This document shows, one piece after another, positions 35,817 to 45,292 of a stretch of 64,000 nucleotides of DNA; position 1 is the stretch's first letter, and each line of letters starts with the position of its first letter. The notes beneath the pieces were generated by a model, which worked only from the letters and a program-made list of their open reading frames with translations, had not been told where the DNA came from and searched no databases. The translations under genes and the position numbers were made by a program. Origin of the DNA: Bacteroidaceae bacterium (GTDB taxonomy: Bacteria; Bacteroidota; Bacteroidia; Bacteroidales; Bacteroidaceae); assembly GCA_017559845.1 (NCBI GenBank), contig JAFYQQ010000052.1:1-64000 (forward strand), given 5' to 3'.

Positions 35817-37091
35817 ATGAACAAAGGAAAAGTGGATGCCCTTCTGGGTATCGTCTTCGGAGATGAAGGCAAAGGCAAAGTAGTAGACGTATTTACTCCA
35901 GGTTACGATGTTGTAGCCCGCTTTGCAGGTGGCCCCAATGCTGGCCATACAATCATATTTGAAGGAAAGAAATTCGTGCTTCGCAGCATTCCTTCTGGAA
36001 TCTTCGATGAAGGGAAAATCAACATCATCGGAAATGGATGTGTCATTGCTCCCGACCTCTTCATGGCAGAGGCAATGGAACTGGAGACTGCCGGATACAG
36101 CATTAAGGACCGCCTCCACATCAGCAAACGCGCCCATCTGATTCTACCCACACACCGAGTACTGGACCGTGCATACGAGGCTGCCAAGGGAAAGGCCAAG
36201 GTGGGGACCACCGGAAAGGGTATCGGCCCCACATATAGCGAGAAAGCCAGCCGCACTGGTCTGCGCGTTGGTGACATCTTAGAAGGATTCACCGCCAAAT
36301 ACCAGGCTTTGAAAGCCCGTCACGAGCAGATTCTCAAAGACCTCAATTATACCGACTATGACATCACTGCCGAAGAAGAGGCGTGGCTCAAGGGTATTGA
36401 ATACATGCGCCAGTTCCCCCTCACCGACACCGAAGTGGAACTGAACGAAGTCCTAAAGGCTGGCAAGAACGTGCTTGCAGAAGGCGCACAAGGAACCCTG
36501 CTCGACATAGACCACGGCACCTACCCCTTCGTAAGTAGTAGCAATACCGTTAGTGGCGGTGTATGTACCGGCCTGGGCGTTGCTCCCAACACCATTGGCG
36601 AAATCTTCGGTATCTTCAAGGCATATAGTACCCGCGTTGGTAGCGGTCCCTTCCCCGTTGAGTTGTTTGACGAGACTGGAGACAAGCTGCGCGAGATTGG
36701 CCACGAATACGGAGCCGTAACCGGACGTAACCGCCGTTGTGGCTGGTTGGATATGGTAGCATTAAAATACGCCATCATGGTAAACGGAGTAACTCAGCTC
36801 ATCATGATGAAGGCAGATGTTCTGGATACCTTCCCCACCATTCGCGTCTGCGTAGCATACGAGAAGGACGGCGTAACCCTCAACCACATGCCATATAACA
36901 CAGAAGGTTGGAATGCAGTATACAAGGACTTCCCCGGTTGGCAGACCGACCTCACAAAGATGACCTCGCCCGCAGAATTCCCTGCCGAGCTGAACGACTA
37001 CATCAAGTTCATCGAGCAGGAAACCGGAGTGCCCGTAACTATCGTAAGCGTAGGTCCCGACCGCGCGCAGACCATCAATATGGAGAAATAA
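35817..37091 (+). CDS. purA: Adenylosuccinate synthetase
   Basis: The 424-residue GTP-dependent enzyme converts IMP and aspartate to adenylosuccinate. GDEGKGKVVD (15-24) holds the catalytic Asp and P-loop, GPNAGHTI the catalytic His, GTTGKGIGPTYSEKASR the IMP site, and TGRNRRCGWLD follows. A strong terminator ends the transcript. It is probably cotranscribed with fur. Confidence 0.97.
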   Translation: MNKGKVDALLGIVFGDEGKGKVVDVFTPGYDVVARFAGGPNAGHTIIFEGKKFVLRSIPSGIFDEGKINIIGNGCVIAPDLFMAEAMELETAGYSIKDRLHISKRAHLILPTHRVLDRAYEAAKGKAKVGTTGKGIGPTYSEKASRTGLRVGDILEGFTAKYQALKARHEQILKDLNYTDYDITAEEEAWLKGIEYMRQFPLTDTEVELNEVLKAGKNVLAEGAQGTLLDIDHGTYPFVSSSNTVSGGVCTGLGVAPNTIGEIFGIFKAYSTRVGSGPFPVELFDETGDKLREIGHEYGAVTGRNRRCGWLDMVALKYAIMVNGVTQLIMMKADVLDTFPTIRVCVAYEKDGVTLNHMPYNTEGWNAVYKDFPGWQTDLTKMTSPAEFPAELNDYIKFIEQETGVPVTIVSVGPDRAQTINMEK

Positions 37092-37109
37092 ATATTTTTC
37101 ATAACTTAG

Positions 37110-37151
37110 GAAAAAGGCATTGTGTTCCCTAGCACAATGCCTTTTCTTTTT
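37110..37151 (+). terminator. Intrinsic terminator of purA
   Basis: AAAAAGGCATTGTG and CACAATGCCTTTT form a 13-bp stem with an 8-nt loop, then CTTTTT. Confidence 0.9.
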
Positions 37152-37446
37152 GGAAAAGAGTTACATCGAAACCACGAAAAGCCTCACCTAAATTGACAAA
37201 GGCCCGCATCGGTTTACGATGGATTTGCAGTAAATCCACCCAATCTGTAAAATATATTTGGAATCGGGATTTTTCGCCAAGCTTGGCTGTTATTTTTCCC
37301 TCGCGAGGAAAAATATACTCCCACGCCATGAAATTCAATTTGCATGACGTGGGAAGCAAAAATCGGAAAAGCCGTGTAAAAAATTCGGAAAGGTGCGTGG
37401 TTTGCACATTAAACCTCTACAAGAGCGGCTTGCCATAATTCTTCTT
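37152..37446. other. Spacer with two strong palindromes, no gene
   Basis: TTTTTCCCTCGCGAGGAAAAA (about 37293-37313) is near-palindromic. TCCCACGCCATG/CATGACGTGGGA (about 37319-37354) forms 12-bp arms with one mismatch. Convergent genes flank the spacer. Confidence 0.55.
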
Positions 37447-37965
37447 TTATTTTACGGCGATTCCCTTGACGGCCTTGGGCGTCCAGTTCTGGAAAAAGCG
37501 CATCACCTTCTTCTGGTCATAGCTATTTCCCTCTTCCAGGTAACCGGAATCCTGAATGTGAAGCACCTTACCCTCTGGATTGAGTACCACAAAGACAGGG
37601 AAGCCGAAGCGTCCAGGAAAACCCAGCATTTTCATCAGTTTTTCCGCACGTTTGGTCTGAGCGGCATCTGCCTTGTTACGCGGATTGTAGTTTGTATGTA
37701 TGAAGACAAAGTTTTCGTTCACCAATTTGCTGATGGCGGCATCCTTGGTCATGAAATCCGCAAAACGCAAACACCACGGACACCAGTTTCCACCCACCTG
37801 ACAAATCACGAATTTGTTCTCATTCTCTGCCTTCAGCAAGGCTTTGTCAATCTGTTCTATAGGGTCTGCCTTCTCGTCATACACTTTTTTCAATGCGGTC
37901 TGCGCCTTCAACGCCAGGGAACATAAAAGGACGAGCGAAGCTACTATCAAAGTCTTTTTCATCAT
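37447..37965 (-). CDS. Exported thioredoxin-like protein (WCPWC)
   Basis: The 172-residue product has a signal peptide (MMKKTLIVASLVLLCSLALKAQ) and a thioredoxin fold with active site GGNWCPWCLRFADF (near residue 62) and cis-Pro region FGFPVFVVLNPEGK. Periplasmic members act as disulfide reductases or isomerases. It starts 23 bp after the GH29 stop, so it may serve the exported glycosidases of this cluster. Confidence 0.85.
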   Translation of the reverse strand: MMKKTLIVASLVLLCSLALKAQTALKKVYDEKADPIEQIDKALLKAENENKFVICQVGGNWCPWCLRFADFMTKDAAISKLVNENFVFIHTNYNPRNKADAAQTKRAEKLMKMLGFPGRFGFPVFVVLNPEGKVLHIQDSGYLEEGNSYDQKKVMRFFQNWTPKAVKGIAVK

Positions 37966-37988
37966 CTATTTGTTTTCTTTCCTAAAAA

Positions 37989-39317
37989 TCATTGTACAAC
38001 CAACACATAATCAACCGCTTCGATCTTGCGTGGAAGCATCACGGCAATACCATTTGACGTCTTGCGGTATTCCACTTTTGCACCTCCGATGAATTCGGTT
38101 ACCGACTTAACCTTCCAGTCCAAAGGCAGATAAAGCACAGGGTTTCCGCCATCGCCAGGCACAAGGCACTCTGGAGCAAGCACATGCACAAAAAGCTTAC
38201 CGTCCTTTTTAGTGGTAACACCCCATGGCTGGGGTTTCACATCACCGGCGTCCGTTCCGTAAATTGTTTCGCCATAGGCTGTGGTCCATTCACCCAATTC
38301 CTTTAAACGCTGCAAAGCCACGGCAGGAAGTTCACCATTAGGCTGGGGACCGATGTTCATCAGCAGGTTGGCACCCTTTCCAGAGGTTTTGATGAGAAGA
38401 CGGATAATGTCGGCTGTTGACTTATAGTTGTTGTCTGTCACCTTATATCCCCACATTCCGTTCATGGTTTCACAAGTCTCCAAGGGCAAACGGCTTACCT
38501 CTGCCACCGACTTGGCAAATCCGGTGGTCATCTCTCCGGGCAAATCACGCTCGAAAATCTGTATATCCTCGCCTTCCATAGGCGCTCCGTGATGGTTATT
38601 GCCCACCAGACAGGCAGGCTGCAGACGATGTATCAGTTCGTATTGCTCCTGCAAATGCCAGTCAAAGGGCACGCTGTCCTCATCATGGTCCCACCAACCG
38701 TCAAACCAGATGGCACCAATGGGACCATATTGGGTGAGCAATTCAGTGAGCTGGTTGTTCATGAAAGAATAGTAGCTCTTCCAATCGGACTTATCTCGGG
38801 GTTTTCCAACGTTTGTTCCGGTACGTCCCATGGGATAGTCATCCCTCATCCAGTCTAAATGGCTGTAATAGAAATGCAGACGTATGCCCTCTTCCTTGCA
38901 GGCCTCAGCCAGTTCCTTTATCACATCGCGTCCAAAGGGCGTGGCCTCCACTATGTTATACTTACTCTGCTTGGTATTCCACATGGAGAATCCGTCGTGA
39001 TGGCGACTGGTAAAACAGATATATTTTGCTCCGGCTTCCTTGAAACTGCGCACCCACTGGCGTGCGTCAAATCGATGGGGATAAAAGGCGTCTGCGGCCT
39101 TGGCATATTCATAGCGGTCGGGGACAGCGTTCTGAAGATACCACTCGCCTTGGGCAAATGTGCTGTAAATGCCCCAATGGAGGAATATTCCCAGTTTCAT
39201 ATCCCTAAACTCTTCACGGGATTTTAGATTGGCTTCGGTAGGTTCGTATTTGGCTTGTGCGCTGGCGCCCAAGAGGGACGACAGACCGAACGCTGCAGCC
39301 AATAAAGTTTTTTTCAT
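37989..39317 (-). CDS. Alpha-L-fucosidase (GH29)
   Basis: The 442-residue exported enzyme has a signal peptide (MKKTLLAAAFGLSSLLGASA) and the GH29 landmarks KLGIFLHWGIYSTFAQGEWY, SRHHDGFSMW and the nucleophile region GAIWFDGWWDHDE. GH29 enzymes remove alpha-linked fucose from host glycans. The ATG at 39317 is chosen because the signal peptide starts there; upstream in-frame residues are not conserved-looking and cross a promoter. It is followed by a thioredoxin-like gene and preceded by GH109 genes. Confidence 0.93.
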   Translation of the reverse strand: MKKTLLAAAFGLSSLLGASAQAKYEPTEANLKSREEFRDMKLGIFLHWGIYSTFAQGEWYLQNAVPDRYEYAKAADAFYPHRFDARQWVRSFKEAGAKYICFTSRHHDGFSMWNTKQSKYNIVEATPFGRDVIKELAEACKEEGIRLHFYYSHLDWMRDDYPMGRTGTNVGKPRDKSDWKSYYSFMNNQLTELLTQYGPIGAIWFDGWWDHDEDSVPFDWHLQEQYELIHRLQPACLVGNNHHGAPMEGEDIQIFERDLPGEMTTGFAKSVAEVSRLPLETCETMNGMWGYKVTDNNYKSTADIIRLLIKTSGKGANLLMNIGPQPNGELPAVALQRLKELGEWTTAYGETIYGTDAGDVKPQPWGVTTKKDGKLFVHVLAPECLVPGDGGNPVLYLPLDWKVKSVTEFIGGAKVEYRKTSNGIAVMLPRKIEAVDYVLVVQ

Positions 39318-39353
39318 GTGACTGATTCTTGAAAATTTAATACATTCTGACCA

Positions 39354-39361
39354 CAAATTTA
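39354..39361 (-). promoter_or_regulatory. -7 element for the fucosidase gene
   Basis: TAAATTTG on the minus strand, about 37 bp before the ATG. Confidence 0.6.
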
Positions 39362-39397
39362 CGCAGAAATGAGGAAATTCCCAAATCTTTGCACCCC

Positions 39398-39442
39398 AAA
39401 AAACAATCAGGCTCCGCACGAGCTAACGTACAGAGCCTGATT
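39398..39442 (-). terminator. Intrinsic terminator of the first GH109 gene
   Basis: AATCAGGCTC/GAGCCTGATT perfect 10-bp arms, followed on the minus strand by GTTTTTTGG. It separates the GH109 unit from the fucosidase unit. Confidence 0.85.
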
Positions 39443-39468
39443 TATTACAAATTCTGATTCGGGAGGAA

Positions 39469-41121
39469 TTACTTCTTGGCTGCCAGTTTCTTTTCAATCT
39501 GCTTGTCAGCCTTGGCAACAGCCTTGCGGTATGCCTTCTCGGCCTTTGCCTTTGCCTTGTCTCCTTCAGCCTTTCTTACGGCATCGTAAAGTGACCACAG
39601 GTTGTTTGCGGCAGCAGCTTCCTTCTGTGCTGCGGTGTAAGCCTCGGCTTTGGCTTCTGCCTCTGCCTCTTCAGCAGCGGGAGCATAAGCGTGCTTGTAG
39701 CCCTTCACTTCGTTCCAATGACCACGGGTAAAGTCGGGGAAGCTTACAGCTGCGCAATTGTTATCCATTGAGAGGGCGCCCAATTCTGCCAAACAGCACC
39801 ATTCTGCCAAATCGTATACGTCCATATCAAGAGGCAGACCGTTCTGCAAACAGTAAACCAAACGAGCGTCCATTACATAGTCCATACCGCCATGACCCAT
39901 CTGACGTCCCTTCTCCACATACTTGGTAAGGATGGGATGATAGTACTTCTTCTGAAGCGCCTTCTTCTGATCGGCATTCATAAAGCCATGGGCATTGAGG
40001 TTGTCCATCTGGGGGGCATCGGTACCCTTGAGTGCCTCGCCTGAAAGAGCGAATTCGGGAGTGGGATACTTGGTGGCATAGCCCTTGGTTCCAGTGAGCT
40101 TGAACAAGCGGTTGTAGGGCTGGGGAGTCATTACATTGTGCTGGATTTCAATCACCTTACCCTTGGCAGTACGCATCAAGGTTGTGGTGTGGTCACCATT
40201 GCGGAATTCCTTACACTCCTTGCCTGTGTTCTTTTCCACCCAATCCTTACCGAAGAAACTTTCGGTATCCATAGCCACCAAAGTGGTAAAGCGGTCGCCA
40301 CGGTGAATGTCCATACACTGGGCTACGGGACCAAGACCGTGAGTGGCATAGAGGTCACCACGGTTCTCCTTGTTATACTTCAGACGCCAGTGAAGGTTAT
40401 CCTTGTCATTGTCGTTGGGATCTTTCCAATAGCTCTTCCAGAATGCGTCAAGAGCATGGATATAAGCACCTTCGGCACGGATTACCTCACCAAAAACGCC
40501 GTCTTGCTTCATGGCCAAAGCGGTCATTTCATACTCGTCATAGCAACAGTTTTCCAGAATGAAGCAATGCAGACGGGTTTTCTCTGAAAGGTCAATCAGG
40601 CTCCAGCACTGGTCCAAATTCATAACAGAGGGAACTTCCACAGCTGTATGCTTGCCGTTCTCCATAGCGCACTTTGCCACGGGATAGTGGTGGTTCCAGT
40701 CTGTAGCCACATAAACGAGGTCAATGTCGGGTCGCTTGCAAAGTTCCTCATAACCCTTTTCGCCATAGTAGATATCGGCAGGAGCCAAACCGGCTTCGCG
40801 CAAGAATTTCTGCGATGCCTCTGCACGTCCTTCCTCATAGTCGCAAAGTGCCACAATCTCCACTCCGGGGATGTGCGCAAAACGCATTACTGCCCAGGGA
40901 CCACGCATACCCAGACCCACGAAACCAACACGCACGGTTTCCAGTTTGGGAGCGGTAAGGCCCAATACATGTTTCTGTCCAGCAGGACGGGCAGGAGTCT
41001 CAATAACCATTGTTCCCTTGTCCCAATGCCACTTGGTGTTGGGGCTGAGGCTCTGTGCCACAGCGGTAACGCCCATGCACAAAGCCATGGCCGATACGGA
41101 TAAAAATCTTCTGAGATTCAT
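39469..41121 (-). CDS. GH109 family glycosidase (Gfo/Idh/MocA fold), copy A
   Basis: The 550-residue exported protein has a signal peptide and a Rossmann domain (VRVGFVGLGMRGPWAVMRFA, about 64-83; ALCDYEEGRAE). The GH109 signatures are DLVYVATDWNHHYPVA, ENCCYDEYEM, NRGDLYATHGLGPVAQ and a Gly-rich C-half. GH109 enzymes remove alpha-GalNAc by an NAD-dependent redox mechanism, as in blood-group A antigen. A 65-residue Ala/Lys/Glu tail follows the fold. It is about 85 percent identical to the adjacent copy B. Start at 41121 (MNLRRFLSVSAMAL). Confidence 0.9.
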   Translation of the reverse strand: MNLRRFLSVSAMALCMGVTAVAQSLSPNTKWHWDKGTMVIETPARPAGQKHVLGLTAPKLETVRVGFVGLGMRGPWAVMRFAHIPGVEIVALCDYEEGRAEASQKFLREAGLAPADIYYGEKGYEELCKRPDIDLVYVATDWNHHYPVAKCAMENGKHTAVEVPSVMNLDQCWSLIDLSEKTRLHCFILENCCYDEYEMTALAMKQDGVFGEVIRAEGAYIHALDAFWKSYWKDPNDNDKDNLHWRLKYNKENRGDLYATHGLGPVAQCMDIHRGDRFTTLVAMDTESFFGKDWVEKNTGKECKEFRNGDHTTTLMRTAKGKVIEIQHNVMTPQPYNRLFKLTGTKGYATKYPTPEFALSGEALKGTDAPQMDNLNAHGFMNADQKKALQKKYYHPILTKYVEKGRQMGHGGMDYVMDARLVYCLQNGLPLDMDVYDLAEWCCLAELGALSMDNNCAAVSFPDFTRGHWNEVKGYKHAYAPAAEEAEAEAKAEAYTAAQKEAAAANNLWSLYDAVRKAEGDKAKAKAEKAYRKAVAKADKQIEKKLAAKK

Positions 41122-41162
41122 GTTGTCAGTTAATTTTTGATTAATTGTTTGGTATTTGCGTG

Positions 41163-41170
41163 CAAAGATA
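41163..41170 (-). promoter_or_regulatory. -7 element for GH109 copy A
   Basis: TATCTTTG followed by CACG. Upstream GACAAGATGTAAATTATTCTT is shared with copy B. Confidence 0.65.
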
Positions 41171-41254
41171 AAACTTTTAGTGGAATAATCCTTGGACAAG
41201 ATGTAAATTATTCTTAAAATTATGCTTTCTGCCACAAACATGTATGGTTCTAAA

Positions 41255-42907
41255 TCATTTCTTTGCGGCCAGTTTCGTTCCAATCTGCTTCTCGGCCTTG
41301 GCAACAGCCTTGCGGTATGCCTTCTCGGCCTTGGCCTTTGCCTTGTCTCCCTCAGCCTTTCTTACGGCATCGTAAAGTGCCCACAGGTTATTTGCGGCAA
41401 CAGCCTCCTTCTGTGCGGCGGTGTAAGCCTCGGCCTTGGCTTCTACTTCTGCTTCTTCTGCGGCAGGAGCATAAGCGTGCTTGAAGCCTTTCACCTCGTT
41501 CCAGTGGCCACGGGTAAAGTCGGGGAAGCTTACGGCTGCACAATTGTTATCCATGGAAAGCGCACCCAGTTCGGCCAGACAGCACCATTCTGCCATGTCA
41601 TACACGTCTATGTCAAGGGGAAGGCCATGCTGGAGACAATATACAAGACGCGCGTCCATGATGTAGTCCATACCGCCATGCCCCATTGAACGTCCTTTCT
41701 CGCCGTATTCGGTGAGGATGGGGTGATAGTATTTCTTCATTAGGGCATCCTTCTGCTTGGCATCCATGAATTTATGGGCATTAAGATTGTCCATCTGGGG
41801 TGCATCGGTACCCTTGAGCGCCTCGCCAGAAAGAGCAAACTCCGGAGTGGGATATTTGGTGGCATATCCCTTGGTTCCTGTAAGTTTGAACAGGCGGTTG
41901 TAAGGTTGGGGAGTCATTACGTTGTGCTGAATCTCCACCACCTTGCCCTGGGCTGTGCGCATCAGGGTTGTAGTGTGGTCGCCGTTTCGGAAATCCTCAC
42001 ATTCCTTACCGGTCTTTCTCTTCACCGCCGCCTTGCCCGCAAAACTTTCTGTATCCATTGCTACAAGGGTTGTGAAACGGTCGCCACGATGGATGTTCAT
42101 ACACTGGGCCACGGGACCAAGGCCATGAGTGGAATATATGTCACCACGGTTCTCCTTATTGTATTTCAGACGCCAGTGGAGGTCGTTTACATCGTTGTCG
42201 TTGGGGTCTTTCCAATAATTGTCCCACGCACCGTCAAGTGTATGAATATAAGCACCTTCAGCTCTGATAATCTCACCAAACACACCATCCTGAGCCATGG
42301 CAAGAGCGTTCATCTCATAATAATCATAGCAACAATTCTCCAGAATGAAGCAATGTAGACGGGTCTTCTCGGCAAGGTCAATCAGTTCCCAACACTGGGC
42401 AAGGTTCATTGCCGCAGGAACCTCAATGGCAGCATGCTTTCCGTTCTCCATGGCAAACTTGGCGATGGGAAAATGGTGATTCCAGTCAGTAGCCACGTAA
42501 ACAAGGTCAATATCATCGCGTTTGCAAAGTTCTTCATAGCCCTTTGGACCAAAGTAGATATCGGCGGGCTTCAAGCCTCTGTTACGCAGTTCACTCTGAG
42601 TCTTCTCTGCACGTGCCTCCTCATAGTCACACAGCGCCACAATCTCCACTCCGGGAATGTGGGCATATCGCTTTACCGCCCATGGGCCACGTCCTCCAAG
42701 CCCCACAAAACCGATACGGACGGTTTCCAATTTGGGAGCGGTGAGGCCCAATACATGTTTCTGGCCGGCAGGACGGGTTGGAGTCTCTATTACCATTGTT
42801 CCCTTGTCCCAATGCCATTTGGTGCTGGAACTGAGGCTCTGCGCCAAAACGCTGACGCCCATGAAAAACGCCATGGCCGATACGAACAAAATTCTTTTGA
42901 GTTTCAT
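41255..42907 (-). CDS. GH109 family glycosidase (Gfo/Idh/MocA fold), copy B
   Basis: The 550-residue paralog of copy A has exactly the same length, the same signal peptide type (MKLKRILFVSAMAFFMGVSVLA), NAD motif GFVGLGGRGPWAVKRYA, ENCCYDYYEM, NRGDIYSTHGLGPVAQ and the Ala/Lys-rich tail. Differences lie mainly at surface positions, for example NTGKECKEF versus KTGKECEDF. Tandem duplication including the promoter is the simplest origin. Both copies keep the motifs expected for activity. Confidence 0.9.
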   Translation of the reverse strand: MKLKRILFVSAMAFFMGVSVLAQSLSSSTKWHWDKGTMVIETPTRPAGQKHVLGLTAPKLETVRIGFVGLGGRGPWAVKRYAHIPGVEIVALCDYEEARAEKTQSELRNRGLKPADIYFGPKGYEELCKRDDIDLVYVATDWNHHFPIAKFAMENGKHAAIEVPAAMNLAQCWELIDLAEKTRLHCFILENCCYDYYEMNALAMAQDGVFGEIIRAEGAYIHTLDGAWDNYWKDPNDNDVNDLHWRLKYNKENRGDIYSTHGLGPVAQCMNIHRGDRFTTLVAMDTESFAGKAAVKRKTGKECEDFRNGDHTTTLMRTAQGKVVEIQHNVMTPQPYNRLFKLTGTKGYATKYPTPEFALSGEALKGTDAPQMDNLNAHKFMDAKQKDALMKKYYHPILTEYGEKGRSMGHGGMDYIMDARLVYCLQHGLPLDIDVYDMAEWCCLAELGALSMDNNCAAVSFPDFTRGHWNEVKGFKHAYAPAAEEAEVEAKAEAYTAAQKEAVAANNLWALYDAVRKAEGDKAKAKAEKAYRKAVAKAEKQIGTKLAAKK

Positions 42908-42950
42908 GTTTGTCTGTTTATTATTTGTTTAATTATTTGACATTTGCATG

Positions 42951-42958
42951 CAAAGATA
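42951..42958 (-). promoter_or_regulatory. -7 element for GH109 copy B
   Basis: TATCTTTG followed by CATG. Sequence from here to 43016 matches the copy A promoter closely. Confidence 0.65.
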
Positions 42959-43055
42959 AAACATTTGCCAGAATAATCTATAGGACAAGATATAAATTAT
43001 TCTTAAAATAATGGTTTCTGAGACAAACATACGTTTGTTTTTCATAAAAAATGCT

Positions 43056-43063
43056 TACCTTTG
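43056..43063 (+). promoter_or_regulatory. -7 element for rlmN
   Basis: TACCTTTG followed by CA; predicted start near 43070 gives a leader of about 18 nt. Confidence 0.65.
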
Positions 43064-43087
43064 CATTATTAAAGCATACACAAAAGA

Positions 43088-44125
43088 ATGGAGACTACGG
43101 TTAAGACAGCCTTGCTTGGCATGAACATGACGCAACTGAAAGATGTGGCAAAGGATGTGGGGATGCCCGCCTTTGCCGCCAAACAGATGGCACAATGGAT
43201 TTACACACACCATGCCAAAAGCATAGGCGAAATGACCAACATCAGCGCCCGGAACCGCGAACTGCTCGCCAGCAAATATTGCATCGGAGCCAAAGAACCG
43301 GCAAACCGCATGTGTAGCGTAGACGGCACGGTCAAATACCTGTTCCCAACCGACAACGGGCAATACATAGAAACGGTTTTCATCCCCGACGGCGAGCGCG
43401 GAACCGTATGTGTGAGCTGCCAAGTAGGATGTCGAATGGGATGCCGTTTCTGCATGACCGGCAGACAAGGTTTTCATGGCAACCTCACCACAACTGACAT
43501 TCTGAACCAACTATTCAGCATTGAAGAATGCGAAAGGATTACGAACGTTGTCTTCATGGGACAGGGCGAACCGATGGACAATCTGGATGCCGTGCTACAA
43601 GCCATGCAAATCCTCACTGCCGACTATGGTTTAGCATGGAGTCCCAAACGCATCACCGTGTCCACCGTTGGCGTAAGGAAAGGCATTGAGCGTTTCCTGA
43701 AAGAGAGCGACTGCCACCTTGCAGTAAGCCTGCACAACCCCTTCCCCAGCGAACGCAACCAGATTATGCCCGCAGAAAAGGCTTTTAGCCTGACAGACTG
43801 CATTGCATTGCTTCGACAGGAAGACTGGACCCACCAACGACGTCTGAGCTTTGAATACATCGTCTTCGGCGGACTGAACGATACTGAAGCACATGCCCGC
43901 GAACTGGTACGTCTGCTCGCCCCCATAGAGTGCCGCGTGAACTTGATACGTTTCCACGATATCCCAGACAGCCCCTTCAAGGGCGCTCCTGAGGAAAAAA
44001 TGACCTGGTTGCGCGATTATCTGACACGCCACAGCGTAACGACCACCATCCGTGCAAGTCGCGGACAAGACATATTTGCGGCCTGCGGTCTCTTGTCCAC
44101 GGCCAAGGTAAATGACAAAATCTGA
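43088..44125 (+). CDS. rlmN: Dual-specificity RNA methyltransferase RlmN
   Basis: A radical-SAM enzyme of 345 residues that methylates C2 of A2503 in 23S rRNA and A37 of some tRNAs. The cluster motif is CRMGCRFCMTG. VFMGQGEPMDN and SVGVRKGIE-type blocks follow, and the conserved C-terminal Cys lies in DIFAACGLL. N-terminal helix-rich domain: LKDVAKDVGMPAFAAKQMAQWIY. Gene order rlmN then DUF4837 then pdxA is usual in Bacteroidales. Confidence 0.96.
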   Translation: METTVKTALLGMNMTQLKDVAKDVGMPAFAAKQMAQWIYTHHAKSIGEMTNISARNRELLASKYCIGAKEPANRMCSVDGTVKYLFPTDNGQYIETVFIPDGERGTVCVSCQVGCRMGCRFCMTGRQGFHGNLTTTDILNQLFSIEECERITNVVFMGQGEPMDNLDAVLQAMQILTADYGLAWSPKRITVSTVGVRKGIERFLKESDCHLAVSLHNPFPSERNQIMPAEKAFSLTDCIALLRQEDWTHQRRLSFEYIVFGGLNDTEAHARELVRLLAPIECRVNLIRFHDIPDSPFKGAPEEKMTWLRDYLTRHSVTTTIRASRGQDIFAACGLLSTAKVNDKI

Positions 44126-44145
44126 ACATTAAGGAACTTTTTAAG

Positions 44146-45219
44146 ATGAAGAAAAGACAAAAGATGGCAGGCCTCCTGCTTGTTCTCTGCTCACTGCTTT
44201 GCGGTTGCAAGAAAGAAATGATATTCCCCGTAGCCAGCGGAAGGCCCTACGAGGTGATGGTGGTGCTGGACAGCGTAGTGTGGAAACGCCCCGCTGGACG
44301 TGCGCTCTTCAACGTGCTTGACACCGATGTGCCCGGACTTCCGCAAAGCGAGCGTTCATTCCGCATCTCACAGGTGGAAGAGAAAAATTTCAACCGCTCG
44401 CTCAACATCTTCCGCAACATCATCCGGGTAAACATTGACCCGGCACAATATTCGCAAACCAGAATGAAGTTCATACGCGACAAGTATGCGCTGGACCAGA
44501 TTGTGCTGACCATCAACAGCCCCTCGGAAGATGAATTGGAGAAGTTCTGCACCCAATACCGTCAAGACATTGTAGACTTTCTCACCAAGACCGAGATGAA
44601 CCGCCTCATCAAACAACTCCAGAAGGAATACTCCAAGACCACATACGACCTGGCTTGGCAGATGTTCCAGTGCAAGTTCTTTGCTCCCAAGGAACTGAAG
44701 AGCTACAAGAAAGGCGATAATTTCTTCTGGACCAGCAACAACACGGCATCCGGCCTGGAGAATATCTGCATGTACAGTTATCCCTACGAAGGCCCCGAGA
44801 CCTTCAACAAAGAATATATGCTGGCCAAGCGTGACAGCATAATGAAAAAAAACCTGCCCGGCGAAAAGCCCAACATGTACATGGCCACAGACACCTTGTG
44901 TACGGTGGTAAAGCCCATTGTGGTCCATAAGGAGTTTGCCATGGAAGCCCGCGGATTGTGGTACATGGAGAATGATTGCATGGGTGGTCCCTTCGTAAGC
45001 ATTAGCAGAGTGGACACGGAAGCCAACAAGGTAATTGTGGTGGAAGGCTTCGTATATGCCCCGGAAAAGATGAAACGCGGACTCATGAGACGCCTTGAAG
45101 GCTCGCTTTACACATTGGCTCTCCCCCACGAACAGGAGGCCTTCTTCGAGATAGAAGGAAACATTGAAGAGGACAAGACCGCCGCACAAACGGCAGAAGG
45201 ACAGGGAAACGCCAATTAA
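44146..45219 (+). CDS. DUF4837 family lipoprotein
   Basis: The 357-residue product has a lipobox in LLCGCKK (Cys near residue 21) and the DUF4837 body (SGRPYEVMVVLDSVVWKRPAG at the start, NIFRNIIRVNIDPAQYSQT further on). The family is confined to Bacteroidetes and has no established role. It lies 20 bp after rlmN and 73 bp before pdxA. Confidence 0.88.
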   Translation: MKKRQKMAGLLLVLCSLLCGCKKEMIFPVASGRPYEVMVVLDSVVWKRPAGRALFNVLDTDVPGLPQSERSFRISQVEEKNFNRSLNIFRNIIRVNIDPAQYSQTRMKFIRDKYALDQIVLTINSPSEDELEKFCTQYRQDIVDFLTKTEMNRLIKQLQKEYSKTTYDLAWQMFQCKFFAPKELKSYKKGDNFFWTSNNTASGLENICMYSYPYEGPETFNKEYMLAKRDSIMKKNLPGEKPNMYMATDTLCTVVKPIVVHKEFAMEARGLWYMENDCMGGPFVSISRVDTEANKVIVVEGFVYAPEKMKRGLMRRLEGSLYTLALPHEQEAFFEIEGNIEEDKTAAQTAEGQGNAN

Positions 45220-45292
45220 CACGCCCTCAACAAGGCCATACCATTCTAGACTACATATTATTTAATATATATAATTAAGGTAATAACATTTT

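Noticed and set aside
39469..42907. Oxidoreductase function for the Gfo/Idh/MocA proteins
   Set aside because: The ENCCY, RGDLYATHG and export signal features fit GH109 glycosidases better than cytosolic dehydrogenases. The fold alone would not decide it.
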